Source of the DNA: Deltaproteobacteria bacterium | GTDB lineage: Bacteria; Desulfobacterota; Desulfarculia; Adiutricales; Adiutricaceae | Assembly (NCBI GenBank): GCA_031277995.1 | Contig: JAITLH010000358.1 | Span: 1 to 11,093 of the forward strand | Direction: 5' to 3' | DNA length: 11,093 bases | Shown: positions 1 through 6,613 of the stretch, piece after piece | Layout: each line of letters opens with the position of its first letter | Numbering within the stretch: the first letter of the stretch is position 1 | Program-made: the position numbers and the translations under genes | Notes under the pieces: generated by a model | Told to the model about the DNA's origin: nothing | The model's input: the letters and a program-made list of their open reading frames with translations, nothing else | Databases searched by the model: none

Positions 1-90
1 ACAAAAATTACTAATTTAAAGATATTAAGTATCTTATTTGATGCTTCTCTTTTTGTAGAATCGCCCGATGAGTTTGAAAAATTACTGTAG
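1..90 (+). CDS. 3' end of a DUF4351-like small protein, copy 1 (partial, begins before the window)
   Basis: Reading frame 1 is open from the first base to a TAG at 88-90 and gives 29 C-terminal residues. They align without gaps to the C-termini of the two genes downstream: NLKILSILFDASLF and SPDEFEKLL here against NLKKLNTLLGKVIQ and SIDEVKKIL in copy 3. This places it as the first visible member of a tandem family resembling the C-terminal DUF4351-type helical domain of Rpn / PD-(D/E)XK transposase-nucleases. Whether the missing N-terminal part carries a nuclease domain or is short like its neighbours cannot be seen. A 7-bp inverted repeat (TAGTCAG / CTGACTA, 88-109) starts at the stop codon. 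Confidence 0.6.
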   Translation, partial: TKITNLKILSILFDASLFVESPDEFEKLL

Positions 91-109
91 TCAGCTTTTT
101 AACTGACTA
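88..109 (+). terminator. Small stem-loop starting at the stop codon of copy 1
   Basis: TAGTCAG (88-94) and CTGACTA (103-109) form a perfect 7-bp stem with an 8-base loop, CTTTTTAA. No T-run follows, so it is not a textbook Rho-independent terminator. It may protect the transcript 3' end. The sequence CTATAGGAAA follows, similar to CTATAGG at the stop codons of the two downstream paralogues. Confidence 0.3.
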
Positions 110-620
110 TAGGAAATGACTTCATAAATGTCGTGGTGATGTCACGCCTGACATTGGCCGATTCCCCAGATTCGGCCGCGAATCGAACCGACTATGGGCC
201 TTAAACTTTAGAATTTCACAAGAACCAAGGCCTGATAGTGAAAGACAGCCTAATTTTTTGTGGGGGACTCATTTTATCACATGATTATCGACACCTAAAA
301 TCGCGTGAAAAATCGGGACCGCTTTCGGCAGGTCCCTCGGGTCAAAATCTAGACGCGGCGGCTTAGGCTTGATGTATTGCCCCTTTGAAGTGTTTGTTTT
401 AGGGTTTGGCTAGGGGCGGCTGAGTTAACAATGGATGAATAATGGCAAAATAATTCGTTAATTGGCCCAAGCGTGGTGGGCATTGCTTATAAAGAGTTTA
501 AAGAGTATCTTTAATATTTTACTTTTTTCAATTATCTTTTAGATATTGAGGATGAAAAAAATAGTAATTAGCCTTGCCGTAACCTAGAAATACAGTGTAA
601 ATATAGGAGAAAACAGGAAT
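91..620. other. Non-coding spacer with GC-rich and AT-rich blocks
   Basis: I see no credible gene here. The segment holds overlapping hairpins (GGCCGA / TCGGCC and GATTCG / CGAATC, around 156-187). It also holds a short block at 416-441 (GCGGCTGA followed by CAATGGATG) that recurs at 1164-1190 before the next small gene. The last 120 bases are AT-rich and probably carry the promoter of the 621-836 gene, although I could not pick a convincing hexamer pair. Confidence 0.5.
416..441 (+). repeat. Dispersed repeat, copy A (partner at 1164-1190)
   Basis: GCGGCTGA, then TTA, then CAATGGATG occur here and at 1164-1190 with a few mismatches, each upstream of a DUF4351-like gene. The shared flank suggests that the duplicated unit included upstream DNA, not only the coding region. 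Confidence 0.5.
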
Positions 621-836
621 ATGTATGAAGGAACTATACCGTATGTTAACTATGTTCAAGGCCGGGTCGATCAAGCAATCGCCTCTGTCCTTATAATCTT
701 AACTTCTAAATTTGGTCCTATTAGTAAAGAGTTAAAGCGCCAAATTAGAAACATGGATGATTTAATGAAAATAAATAAGCTCTTACGTAGGGCTGTTTTG
801 TTTAATTCGGTTGATGAAGTTAAAAAATTTCTATAG
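621..836 (+). CDS. DUF4351-like small protein, copy 2 (Rpn C-terminal-domain-like)
   Basis: A 71-residue protein of unknown function. After a short N-terminus, its sequence (DQAIASVLIILTSKFGP, then a KINKLL segment, then SVDEVKKFL) has the pattern of DUF4351, the helical domain at the C-terminus of many Rpn / PD-(D/E)XK family transposase-nucleases: a hydrophobic helix, the FG[PE][IL] turn, a charged helix, a leucine-rich helix and an S-[IL]-[DE]-[ED] ending. By eye, 27 of 58 aligned residues match copy 3 (1286-1537). No nuclease domain precedes it. The ATG has AGGAG (605-609) and AGGA just upstream. The stop codon lies in the middle of an AAAAAATTT / AAATTTTTT inverted repeat. The family assignment is pattern recognition, not a search. 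A role as an RpnS-like binding partner or antitoxin is speculation. Confidence 0.65.
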   Translation: MYEGTIPYVNYVQGRVDQAIASVLIILTSKFGPISKELKRQIRNMDDLMKINKLLRRAVLFNSVDEVKKFL

Positions 837-1285
837 GTAAATTTTTTATCGGGCTTTAGGGTCACGATAGTCGTAAAAGACCAGAAGCGAGTTGGGCGGG
901 GTTACCGACAGCTCCCAGCCGATCGGGCCTCGCTTAACCGCCTTCCTGGGATTAAAAGCATGGTTTAGCTTAGTTCGGTAAGACGGGGACCAGTTTTTAT
1001 GGGTTTAATTGGGGATTCATTAAATCCTATGGGTATCGTTACGGGAATCGTTTACTTAGGCCCTTTTTGGTAAGGTCCGGGCACCGTAAGCGCCTTATTT
1101 AGGGCTTTATTTCGCGGCTTGGGGTTGGGCTGGTGTCGGGGTTTTTTAGCGCTTGGACGGCTAGCGGCTGATTTATCAATGGATGCTAAATAAGAATATT
1201 AGTGTCAATTTAATTGATAAAATATTATTACTAATTATAAATTAACTATTAAAAAAATTTTTTTATAATTAATAGGTAGGTTATT
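837..1285. other. Non-coding spacer between DUF4351-like copies 2 and 3
   Basis: No gene is supported. It begins with the right arm of the stop-codon palindrome of copy 2. A GC-rich structured stretch follows (AAGCGAG at 885-891 pairs with CTCGCTT at 929-935), and then GC-rich DNA with the GCGGCTGA / CAATGGATG block at 1164-1190, a second copy of 416-441. About 90 bases of very AT-rich DNA lead into the next ribosome binding site and probably contain the promoter. Confidence 0.5.
1164..1190 (+). repeat. Dispersed repeat, copy B (partner at 416-441)
   Basis: Second copy of the GCGGCTGA / CAATGGATG block. It lies about 95 bases before the copy 3 start, against about 180 bases for copy A before copy 2, so the spacer between block and gene has changed in length. 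Confidence 0.5.
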
Positions 1286-1537
1286 ATGGAGCGTGAAATG
1301 AGTTTTAGAGAAATGTTAGATTTCCAATTAAAAGTTATGGAATCACATTTCTATAAGAAAGGTCAATTGGAACAGGCGATCTATGCTGTTTATATTGTTT
1401 TAAAAGATAAATTTGGACCAATTGATAGAGAATTAGAGCTCAAATTACGAGATAAAAAAAATTTAAAAAAATTGAATACGCTGTTAGGTAAGGTTATTCA
1501 GTTAAAGTCGATCGACGAGGTTAAAAAAATTCTATAG
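1286..1537 (+). CDS. DUF4351-like small protein, copy 3 (Rpn C-terminal-domain-like)
   Basis: An 83-residue protein, clearly paralogous to the 621-836 gene (same KFGPI turn, LNTLL helix and SIDEVKKIL end), with 12 more residues at its N-terminus. It fits the DUF4351-type C-terminal domain of Rpn / PD-(D/E)XK nuclease-transposases, and again the nuclease half is absent. Two starts are possible. The ATG at 1286 follows AGGTAGG; an in-frame ATG at 1298 follows GGAG (1289-1292) and would give 79 residues. The gene is AT-rich with Lys-rich coding, unlike the minus-strand housekeeping genes nearby. It converges with the MBL gene, 86 bases away. The open frame and ribosome site suggest it is expressed. 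Function is unknown; a structural, inhibitory or antitoxin-like role in an Rpn system is only a hypothesis. Confidence 0.65.
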   Translation: MEREMSFREMLDFQLKVMESHFYKKGQLEQAIYAVYIVLKDKFGPIDRELELKLRDKKNLKKLNTLLGKVIQLKSIDEVKKIL

Positions 1538-1550
1538 GAAAATTTTTTCG
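1525..1550 (+). terminator. AT-rich palindrome across the stop codon of copy 3
   Basis: A7-TT, CTATAGG and then A4-T6 form an A-rich/T-rich inverted repeat that ends in a T-run and spans the TAG stop. The same arrangement is at the stop of copy 2 (AAAAAATTT, CTATAGGT, AAATTTTTT; 822-847). It could end transcription weakly or simply be AT-rich sequence conserved by duplication. Confidence 0.35.
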
Positions 1551-1623
1551 CCGAAGATGGGATATCCAGATTTTTATATCTAAGCGTTTGAGGCAAAAGG
1601 AAGATTGGCGGGGGAATTAGAGG

Positions 1624-2661
1624 CTAGACCACGATTTCGCGGCCTTCGATGGCTAGGTTAATGGCCATGGAGTGGGCGCTACTTAAGAGGTTTGTGTAGG
1701 AAAGGGTTCTTTCCAGCATTTCGAAGAGTTTGCGGTCGCTATAAAAGGGATCGTAATGAAAAAGAAAAAACTGCTTAACGCCGGCATGAAGGGCCATTTC
1801 GGCCACCTTTAGCGGGCTTGAGTGACCCCAGCCTTCTTTGGTCATGCTTTCAAGATAAGTGTATTGGGTATCGCTGATAAAAACATCGGCCAGATCGATA
1901 AACCGGGAAAGCTTCAACTCGGTGCTATCCGCGCCGGCTTCCGAACCGGCAAATTCGTAATCGGTCGCGAAGACCAAGGTTTTGCCTTGGCTTTTAATCT
2001 TAAAGGCCAGCGAACCACCCGGATGGGGTAGGGCTAGGGACTCAATTTCAAAGGGGCCAATTTTTAGGCCTTCGGGCGGAAAATCGTGGAAGGAGATTTT
2101 GGCCGGAACGTTTTCCAGAAGTACCGGAAACAGGGAGGTCGTGGATTGTTGCAAGCTTAAGGCTTCTTTGATTTGTTGGCCGTTGGCCCCGTAGATATCC
2201 AACGTTGTCCCGGGGCGATAGATGGGGGTAAAAAAGGGAAAACCTTGTATGTGGTCCCAATGGGTGTGCGTGAAAAGTAAGTTAAGATTCAAGATCTTCT
2301 CGGTCTCGTCTGGATAGGGCGAGACGGGCAGATCGTGGTATTGGGTCTCAATTAAGTATCTGAGGCGTTCGGCGTCGGGATCGTAATCGTCGTTGGTAAG
2401 TTGTCTGCCTAAGGCGTTTATCCCGGTGCCGGCGTCAATTATGAGCGTGTCGTCGCCTTGCCTAACTTCCAGGCAAGGGGTGTTTCCGCCTATGGTGGAA
2501 ACCAATCTGTCAGGGAGGTTGTCGAGAAAGTCCCCAATCGCGGACGGATTGGGTTTAACCTCAAGGGCTACCCTCAGAGCGTCCAAAAGTCTTTCTTTAA
2601 GCGATGTCGGGGTAGGCGGGGAAGGAATCGAACCTCTTACGCCCCAAAATTTTACTATCAT
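1624..2661 (-). CDS. MBL-fold metallo-hydrolase (GVRGSIPSP type)
   Basis: A 345-residue soluble protein of the metallo-beta-lactamase superfamily. It opens with the WGVRGSIPSP strand typical of one group of MBL-fold hydrolases, and GGNTPCLEV (58-66) continues the core fold. The dinuclear metal site is complete: HTHWDH at 132-137 (His132, His134, Asp136, His137), His213 in LPHPGG, Asp234 in ATDYEF, and His280 in GHSS as the probable last ligand. FHYDP (301-305) matches the end of the fold. Possible substrates are phosphodiesters or other esters, but the sequence does not say which. An insertion at about 85-125 (acidic, DDYDPDAERL) makes it longer than minimal members. The ATG has only a weak AGGG upstream, and the promoter is not obvious. 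It stands alone, convergent with the DUF4351-like gene. Confidence 0.85.
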   Translation of the reverse strand: MIVKFWGVRGSIPSPPTPTSLKERLLDALRVALEVKPNPSAIGDFLDNLPDRLVSTIGGNTPCLEVRQGDDTLIIDAGTGINALGRQLTNDDYDPDAERLRYLIETQYHDLPVSPYPDETEKILNLNLLFTHTHWDHIQGFPFFTPIYRPGTTLDIYGANGQQIKEALSLQQSTTSLFPVLLENVPAKISFHDFPPEGLKIGPFEIESLALPHPGGSLAFKIKSQGKTLVFATDYEFAGSEAGADSTELKLSRFIDLADVFISDTQYTYLESMTKEGWGHSSPLKVAEMALHAGVKQFFLFHYDPFYSDRKLFEMLERTLSYTNLLSSAHSMAINLAIEGREIVV

Positions 2662-3004
2662 ACGGACCCTAACTGGCCTTCAATGCTTGCTTATACGCCT
2701 CCGTAAGTTGCGTAAAGACTTTTTTTGGGCCTAAAAATCGTGACGTTAAAATGTATTTTAGGCGGTTTTGACTAGATATGAACCCGTTTTTCCTCCCAGA
2801 GAAAAGTCTCCAAGATAAAAAATTACGGTTTTGGTTTAACGATTTAACCCTGAAAAGTTATTTAGCGGGCGTGAATTAAAGAGTTTTAGTTTGATTGCCA
2901 AAATTTTAACCTTTGAACGATCATTATCAAAGGGTAATCTTAGCAAAAGATACAAAAAACCGCAACAAAAAATGACAAAAAATCTGTGAAACCCCATAGG
3001 TAGC

Positions 3005-3053
3005 CCGAGGTCAGCTTAGAACCCGACCTTGGCTCCGGTTAACCGTTTTTTTT
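3005..3053 (+). terminator. Possible + strand terminator-like structure
   Basis: CCGAGGTC (3005-3012) pairs with GACCTTGG (3025-3032), 8 bp including one G-T. Then comes CGGTTAACCG, itself palindromic, and eight T residues at 3046-3053. The first stem is 13 bases from the T-run and the second is very short, so it is only a moderate candidate. No + strand gene lies just upstream. Confidence 0.3.
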
Positions 3054-3544
3054 GACGTTTTGAATTATGCTGAAATTTTCAGTCTTTATGATTTAAGGTC
3101 CCAGGGTTAATTGAAATTTTCGGTCTCCCGTCTGGGGGGCCAAGGGGTTGGGCTTGGGTCGGCCCGCGGCAGGGCGTTGGCGGCAAAAACCGGAACCCAG
3201 GCCAGTCCAAAATAGCCCCGCGAACGGGCCTTATGGGCCCGTGGCGGCTTTTGTGAACCGGGTTGGGTAATAAAATGGGGGGTAAGCGCTCCTGGGGGCT
3301 TACGGGCGCCTACGGCCGTTTAGGGTTAGGGTCGCGCGAAAAGGCGGGAGGGCGCCCGGGCCAAGTTTTGGTTCATAACCCGGGCCAGGGCCTTGGAAAA
3401 TCGAGCCCATACGATAAGAGTGGATATTAACAAGAAATAATTGGACGTTTGGGCCGGGGCACTCAATACCCGGGGAAATGGCCGGCCGGGTAATATCCGA
3501 ATTTTTTTAATTATTTGATAACATATAAAGGCGTTCCAACCGCG

Positions 3545-3648
3545 TTGATATATATCTTAAAAGACTAATGTTATTATCGATAAGTATTTAAGTAAATATT
3601 CAGAACTTGCCCATGAAACAAACTTTTTCATTAAAGTTCTGAATTTTT
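3545..3648 (+). ncRNA. Candidate small RNA ending at the 3599-3648 hairpin
   Basis: TTGATA (3545-3550), 18 bases and TGTTAT (3569-3574) could be a sigma-70 promoter. A transcript from about 3581 would be some 65-70 bases long and consist almost entirely of the terminator hairpin. The promoter lies in AT-rich DNA where such matches are common, so confidence is low. I do not recognise the RNA as any known family. Confidence 0.2.
3599..3648 (+). terminator. Rho-independent-type hairpin with T-run, no gene upstream
   Basis: TTCAGAACTT (3599-3608) and AAGTTCTGAA (3634-3643) form a perfect 10-bp stem. Inside it ATGAAA and TTTCAT can pair as a second helix, and TTTTT follows directly at 3644-3648. 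The T-run is only on the + side, which sets the direction. The nearest + strand gene ends 2 kb away at 1537, so this may be the 3' end of a small RNA. Confidence 0.5.
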
Positions 3649-4077
3649 AAGCCGTTAACTAACTGAAAAAACGCCGAGGGATTTGGGCGGGGAAATTTGG
3701 GGTGGTGGGTTTTTTGGGGAAAGGCCAATTGGGCGTAAGCCCTTGGTTTTGGGACGGGGAGCCAAAGCCCCCCGGTTGATTAAGCCATAAAGCTATCGGC
3801 CCATTGGGAACTCCCAATTGACGGGCGATAAATTTGTAAGAAAAGTTATTAACAGAGCTATTTTAGAAGTAATATTGGTTTTTAATTTTTTTTACCCGTA
3901 ATTATAAACTAAATAATCATTACTTAATTGATAAAAAAGTTATGTAGGTTGCTTATGAGATTAATGAAAGTTGAAAAAATGCCACAAAAATAATCTTTTA
4001 AGTCGCGATAAGCCAATTGGGTCCGCGGGCTGGGAAAAGCCCCGCCCACCCTGGACTTTCGGGGAAGGCCTGGTGGG

Positions 4078-4112
4078 GCCAAATGACTTGGCCAAATGAC
4101 CTGGCCAAATGA
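4078..4112 (+). repeat. 13-bp tandem repeat just downstream of rny
   Basis: GCCAAATGACYTG occurs at 4078-4090 and 4091-4103, followed by a partial third copy, GCCAAATGA, at 4104-4112. Each copy is the exact reverse complement of TCATTTGGC at 4130-4138, the last codons and stop of rny, so any copy could pair with the rny 3' end. Confidence 0.8.
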
Positions 4113-4138
4113 AAGTTCCGGGGGGGCGATCATTTGGC
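4104..4138 (-). terminator. Stem-loop holding the rny stop codon
   Basis: On the minus strand GCCAAATGA (4138-4130; Ala-Lys-stop) pairs perfectly over 9 bp with TCATTTGGC (4112-4104), with a 17-base C-rich loop. Two further copies of the 3' arm lie beyond. No T-run follows. It may shield the mRNA 3' end or be a repeat born from local duplication. Confidence 0.45.
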
Positions 4139-5698
4139 GTAATTTACGGCCCTGGTTTCCCTTATGACGGTGACCTTGATCTGGCCGGGATAAGTCATTT
4201 CCTTTTCCACCTGGCGGCAAATGTCGTTGGCCATGGTGGCGGCCCCGTCGTCGGTTATGATTTCGCTATTGACCATGATGCGTATTTCCCGGCCAGCCTG
4301 GATGGCGTAGGATTTGGAAATGCCGTTAAAGGAGTTGGCGATACGCTCCAGATCGTTTAGGCGCTTGACGTAGGTTTCCATCATTTCGCGCCTGGCCCCG
4401 GGCCTGGCCCCCGACAGGGAGTCGCCCGCTTGGACCAAAACGTCGAGGATGGTTTCGGGGGCGACGTCTTCATGGTGGGCCATGATGGCGTGGACCACGG
4501 CCGGGGATTCACCAAAACGCTTGGCCAACTCGGCCCCTATTAGGCCGTGGGGACCCTCAACCTCATGGTCAACGGCTTTCCCGATATCGTGCAGCAGCCC
4601 GGCCCTTTTGGCCTGCTTGACGTTTTGGTTTAATTCGGCGGCCATGATGCCGCAAAGGAAGGCCACTTCCATCGAGTGTTGGAGAACGTTTTGGGCGTAA
4701 CTGGTCCGGTATTTCAATCTGCCCAAAAGTTTGATGAGCTCGTTATGGATGCCGTGGACCCCAACGTCAAAGGCCGCTTCTTTTCCGATCTCCCTAAGGG
4801 AGAGTTCCATCTCCTCGCTGACTTTGGCCACGACCTCTTCGATTCTGGCCGGGTGTATGCGGCCGTCGATAATGAGTCTTTCCAGGGCTTGCTTGGCGAT
4901 TTCCCTCCGGTAGGGCGAAAAGCTGGATATCAATACCGCTTCGGGGGTATCGTCAATGATGACGTCAACTCCCGTGACCGATTCTATGGCCCTAATGTTC
5001 CGACCTTCGCGGCCAATGATGCGGCCCTTCATGTCTTCGCTGGGGAGGTTTACCACCGAAATCGTGTGTTCGGCCACGTAATCGCTGGCGTAACGTTTCA
5101 CGGCCAAGGCCAGTATCTCTTTGGCTTTTTTGTCGGCCACTTCCCGAGCCTCGGCTTCAATTTTCCTAACCAAACGGCCGCCCTCATGGCGGGCTTCTTC
5201 CTCCATGCGTTTGATTAGAATGTCTTTGGCCTCCTGGGTAGTCAGCTGACCCAAGCTCTCGAGTTTGGCCACTTGTTCCGCGGCCAAGCGATCCAATTCC
5301 TCGGTCTTGTCGATTATGGTCTTTTCTTTTTTGACTAAATCAGCTTCGTTTTTGCTGGCCTCGGCCTCGCGCGTGGCCAGGGCCTCGGAACGGCGCTCAA
5401 AGTTTTCTTCTTTCTGGTTTAGTCTGTCCTCCTGTTTTTTCTGCTCCAATCGGCGCTCGTTAAGCTCTTTATCGCATTCACTTTTCATCTGAAAGACAAG
5501 ATCTTGGCCTTGAAGTTGGGCTTCTTTTTTTATGTTGGCCACGTCTCTTTCAGCTTCGCTGACGAGTTTTTGTGAATAGCTAGTAAGATCACCTATTTTA
5601 GAAACATAATACCTTTTTTTCCACCATTCGCCAGCAAAAAAGCCCGCGACTAAAGCGATGACTATAAAAATAGCCATCAGAAGATGATAGATTGTCAT
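4130..5698 (-). CDS. rny: Ribonuclease Y, membrane-anchored endoribonuclease
   Basis: RNase Y cuts single-stranded RNA inside the message and starts mRNA turnover at the inner face of the membrane. The 522-residue length is normal for the family. In order: an N-terminal membrane anchor (about 4-23, then the basic WWKKRYY), a long charged coiled coil (about 35-205), a KH RNA-binding domain with GRIIGREGRN at 225-234, and an HD phosphohydrolase domain with His341, the His370-Asp371 pair in LLHDIGKA, His408-His409 and Asp426 as likely metal ligands. The C-terminal part (430-522) carries the conserved family ending. The ATG is chosen because GGAG lies 5 bases upstream and the anchor starts right after it. 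It is the last gene of a zapB-zapA-rny run, 131 bases after zapA. The key residues look intact. Confidence 0.97.
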   Translation of the reverse strand: MTIYHLLMAIFIVIALVAGFFAGEWWKKRYYVSKIGDLTSYSQKLVSEAERDVANIKKEAQLQGQDLVFQMKSECDKELNERRLEQKKQEDRLNQKEENFERRSEALATREAEASKNEADLVKKEKTIIDKTEELDRLAAEQVAKLESLGQLTTQEAKDILIKRMEEEARHEGGRLVRKIEAEAREVADKKAKEILALAVKRYASDYVAEHTISVVNLPSEDMKGRIIGREGRNIRAIESVTGVDVIIDDTPEAVLISSFSPYRREIAKQALERLIIDGRIHPARIEEVVAKVSEEMELSLREIGKEAAFDVGVHGIHNELIKLLGRLKYRTSYAQNVLQHSMEVAFLCGIMAAELNQNVKQAKRAGLLHDIGKAVDHEVEGPHGLIGAELAKRFGESPAVVHAIMAHHEDVAPETILDVLVQAGDSLSGARPGARREMMETYVKRLNDLERIANSFNGISKSYAIQAGREIRIMVNSEIITDDGAATMANDICRQVEKEMTYPGQIKVTVIRETRAVNYAK

Positions 5699-5740
5699 TT
5701 CGGCTCCGCATATATATAAAATCCTTCCAAGTTTGCCGGT

Positions 5741-5772
5741 AAAAAAAGCAGGTCCCCGCCGCCTGGGCGAGG
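5741..5772 (-). terminator. GC-rich hairpin with T7 tail between zapA and rny
   Basis: On the minus strand CCTCGCC (5772-5766) pairs with GGCGGGG (5760-5754), 7 bp with one G-U and a 5-base loop. ACCTGC and seven T residues (5747-5741) follow. A competing short pairing, CAGG with CCTG, would sit right against the T-run. It may be a partial terminator lowering transcription into rny, or a processing site. The 6-base gap to the T-run weakens the terminator reading. Confidence 0.4.
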
Positions 5773-5829
5773 CTTTATGGAAAAGGCCGGCTACTTTGGG
5801 TGGAAAAGACAGGCCCGGGTCGGTTAGCC

Positions 5830-6207
5830 CTACCCAAGGCGTTGGTCTATGGTCATGGCCATCCGTTCGATCCGATCTTCGGCTTCGCCTAGCGAGTTAT
5901 TGAGCTCGCCGATCTCCTTTTGGCATTTGGCCAACCTTCGGGCCAAACGGAAGGCGACATGGGCCGCGAGGTCCATTTCGTTTTTTAATCCCGGGAACTG
6001 GCCCTTAACTAAATTAATCTCCTCCTCGGCCATGGAGGCGATTTGATGAACGATTTCGGGTCGATTGCTTTTAAAGCTACACGGCCGGCCAAAGACCTTG
6101 ACCGTGACCACTTCTAACGGACCCTTGGGCGTTACGGCCGAAGGTCCTTGCTGGCTAGTGGGATCGACTTGTTCGTTCGTGGTTGCGTTGGTTTTATCTG
6201 AGTTCAT
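5830..6207 (-). CDS. zapA: Cell division protein ZapA
   Basis: ZapA binds FtsZ, cross-links protofilaments and helps to form the Z-ring at midcell. The protein has 125 residues. The first 30 are a Thr/Gln/Pro-rich tail without pattern. From about residue 33 (VVTVKVFGRPCSFKSN) comes the ZapA globular fold: a beta strand, the [IF]-G-R-x-[YC] turn, and helices with IASMAEEEINLVK. A long C-terminal helix and coiled coil (about 75-125) follow, usual for ZapA dimers and tetramers. The N-terminal tail makes it longer than the roughly 100-residue norm. The ATG has no clear Shine-Dalgarno sequence and lies 25 bases after the zapB-like stop, so coupling to that gene is possible. The pairing of zapA with a ZapB-like gene and rny supports the call. 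Confidence 0.88.
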   Translation of the reverse strand: MNSDKTNATTNEQVDPTSQQGPSAVTPKGPLEVVTVKVFGRPCSFKSNRPEIVHQIASMAEEEINLVKGQFPGLKNEMDLAAHVAFRLARRLAKCQKEIGELNNSLGEAEDRIERMAMTIDQRLG

Positions 6208-6232
6208 TGGCGTTAAAAAAGGCCCTGGGCGC

Positions 6233-6601
6233 CTACGACAACGAACCTAATTTATCCAGCAGGGCTTCAACCCTTGACAGGGCCAATTGGCGATCTTTTA
6301 TGAGATCGTCGATCTTTAACTTGGCCGATTCCTGGATCTCGGTTAGGGTATCGTTGTCTTTTTTGCTCTTATCCAGTTCTTCCTTGGCTTTGGTCAAAGC
6401 GTCTTCGGAATCGGACAGTTTTTTTTGGGTGACTTGGAGGTTATTCTCAGCCTCGGCGAGTTTTTCGTTTAAGGCCTTGGCCTTCTCTTCGGCCTCGGCG
6501 ATTTTTTGGTTAAACTCGGCCTTGGCGGTTTCCGCCTCAGTCACTTTTTCGATGAGATCTGAGATTTTATTTTCAAGAAGGTCAAATTTACTGAAGTCCA
6601 T
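6233..6601 (-). CDS. zapB: ZapB-like coiled-coil cell division protein
   Basis: A 122-residue protein that is almost all coiled coil: MDFSKFDLLENKISDLIEKV, then heptads rich in Glu, Lys and Ala, ending VEALLDKLGSL. That opening (a hydrophobic helix reading LLENKISDLIEKV) and the closing RVEALLDKL are what small ZapB-type proteins encoded just before zapA look like. ZapB normally binds ZapA and forms a layer at the inner side of the Z-ring. At 122 residues it is longer than the E. coli protein (about 80). The start is set at 6601, not at the in-frame ATG at 6637, because GGAGG (6611-6607) lies 5 bases upstream and homologous starts look alike. Coiled coils are easily over-assigned, so the ZapB name rests partly on the neighbour gene. 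Confidence 0.7.
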   Translation of the reverse strand: MDFSKFDLLENKISDLIEKVTEAETAKAEFNQKIAEAEEKAKALNEKLAEAENNLQVTQKKLSDSEDALTKAKEELDKSKKDNDTLTEIQESAKLKIDDLIKDRQLALSRVEALLDKLGSLS

Positions 6602-6606
6602 ACGGT

Positions 6607-6613
6607 CCTCCCC
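6607..6613 (-). promoter_or_regulatory. Ribosome binding site that fixes the zapB-like start
   Basis: GGGGAGG on the minus strand, 5 bases before the ATG at 6601. The alternative ATG at 6637 would put this site inside the coding region and has no comparable site of its own. Confidence 0.7.

Larger units (their letters stand above)
2662..4129. other. 1.47-kb gap with no supported gene
   Basis: All frames are broken or show only short unconvincing ORFs. The block at about 3120-3500 is GC-rich with many inverted repeats (e.g. ACGGGCC / GGCCCGT, 3224-3242) but no protein pattern I recognise. The parts at 2800-3000, 3500-3660 and 3840-3960 are AT-rich. A 7-bp hairpin lies at 2910-2933 (CCTTTGA / TCAAAGG). 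Two +-oriented terminator-like structures (3005-3053 and 3599-3648) have no gene upstream on that strand. It may hold decayed genes, small RNAs, or both. Confidence 0.5.

Noticed and set aside
150..195. GGTTCGATT on the minus strand, T-arm-like
   Set aside because: The T-stem fails at the second pair and there is no acceptor stem; the bases are better explained by the GATTCG / CGAATC hairpin.
2612..2640. tRNA T-arm-like GGTTCGATTCC on the minus strand inside the MBL gene
   Set aside because: It codes for the conserved GVRGSIPSP start of the protein family; the T-stem has mismatches, and no anticodon arm or matching acceptor stem is nearby.
3924..4220. 98-residue minus-strand frame overlapping the rny end
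   Set aside because: Different frame from rny, most of it runs through the tandem repeat and AT-rich spacer, and it has no family pattern.
4676..5218. 180-residue + strand open frame
   Set aside because: It is the mirror of the strongly supported rny coding region and has no ribosome site or family pattern.
5699..5829. 6S RNA gene between zapA and rny
   Set aside because: Only 131 bases are free against about 180 for 6S RNA, and I cannot find the two arms of the central bubble. An Infernal run would settle it.
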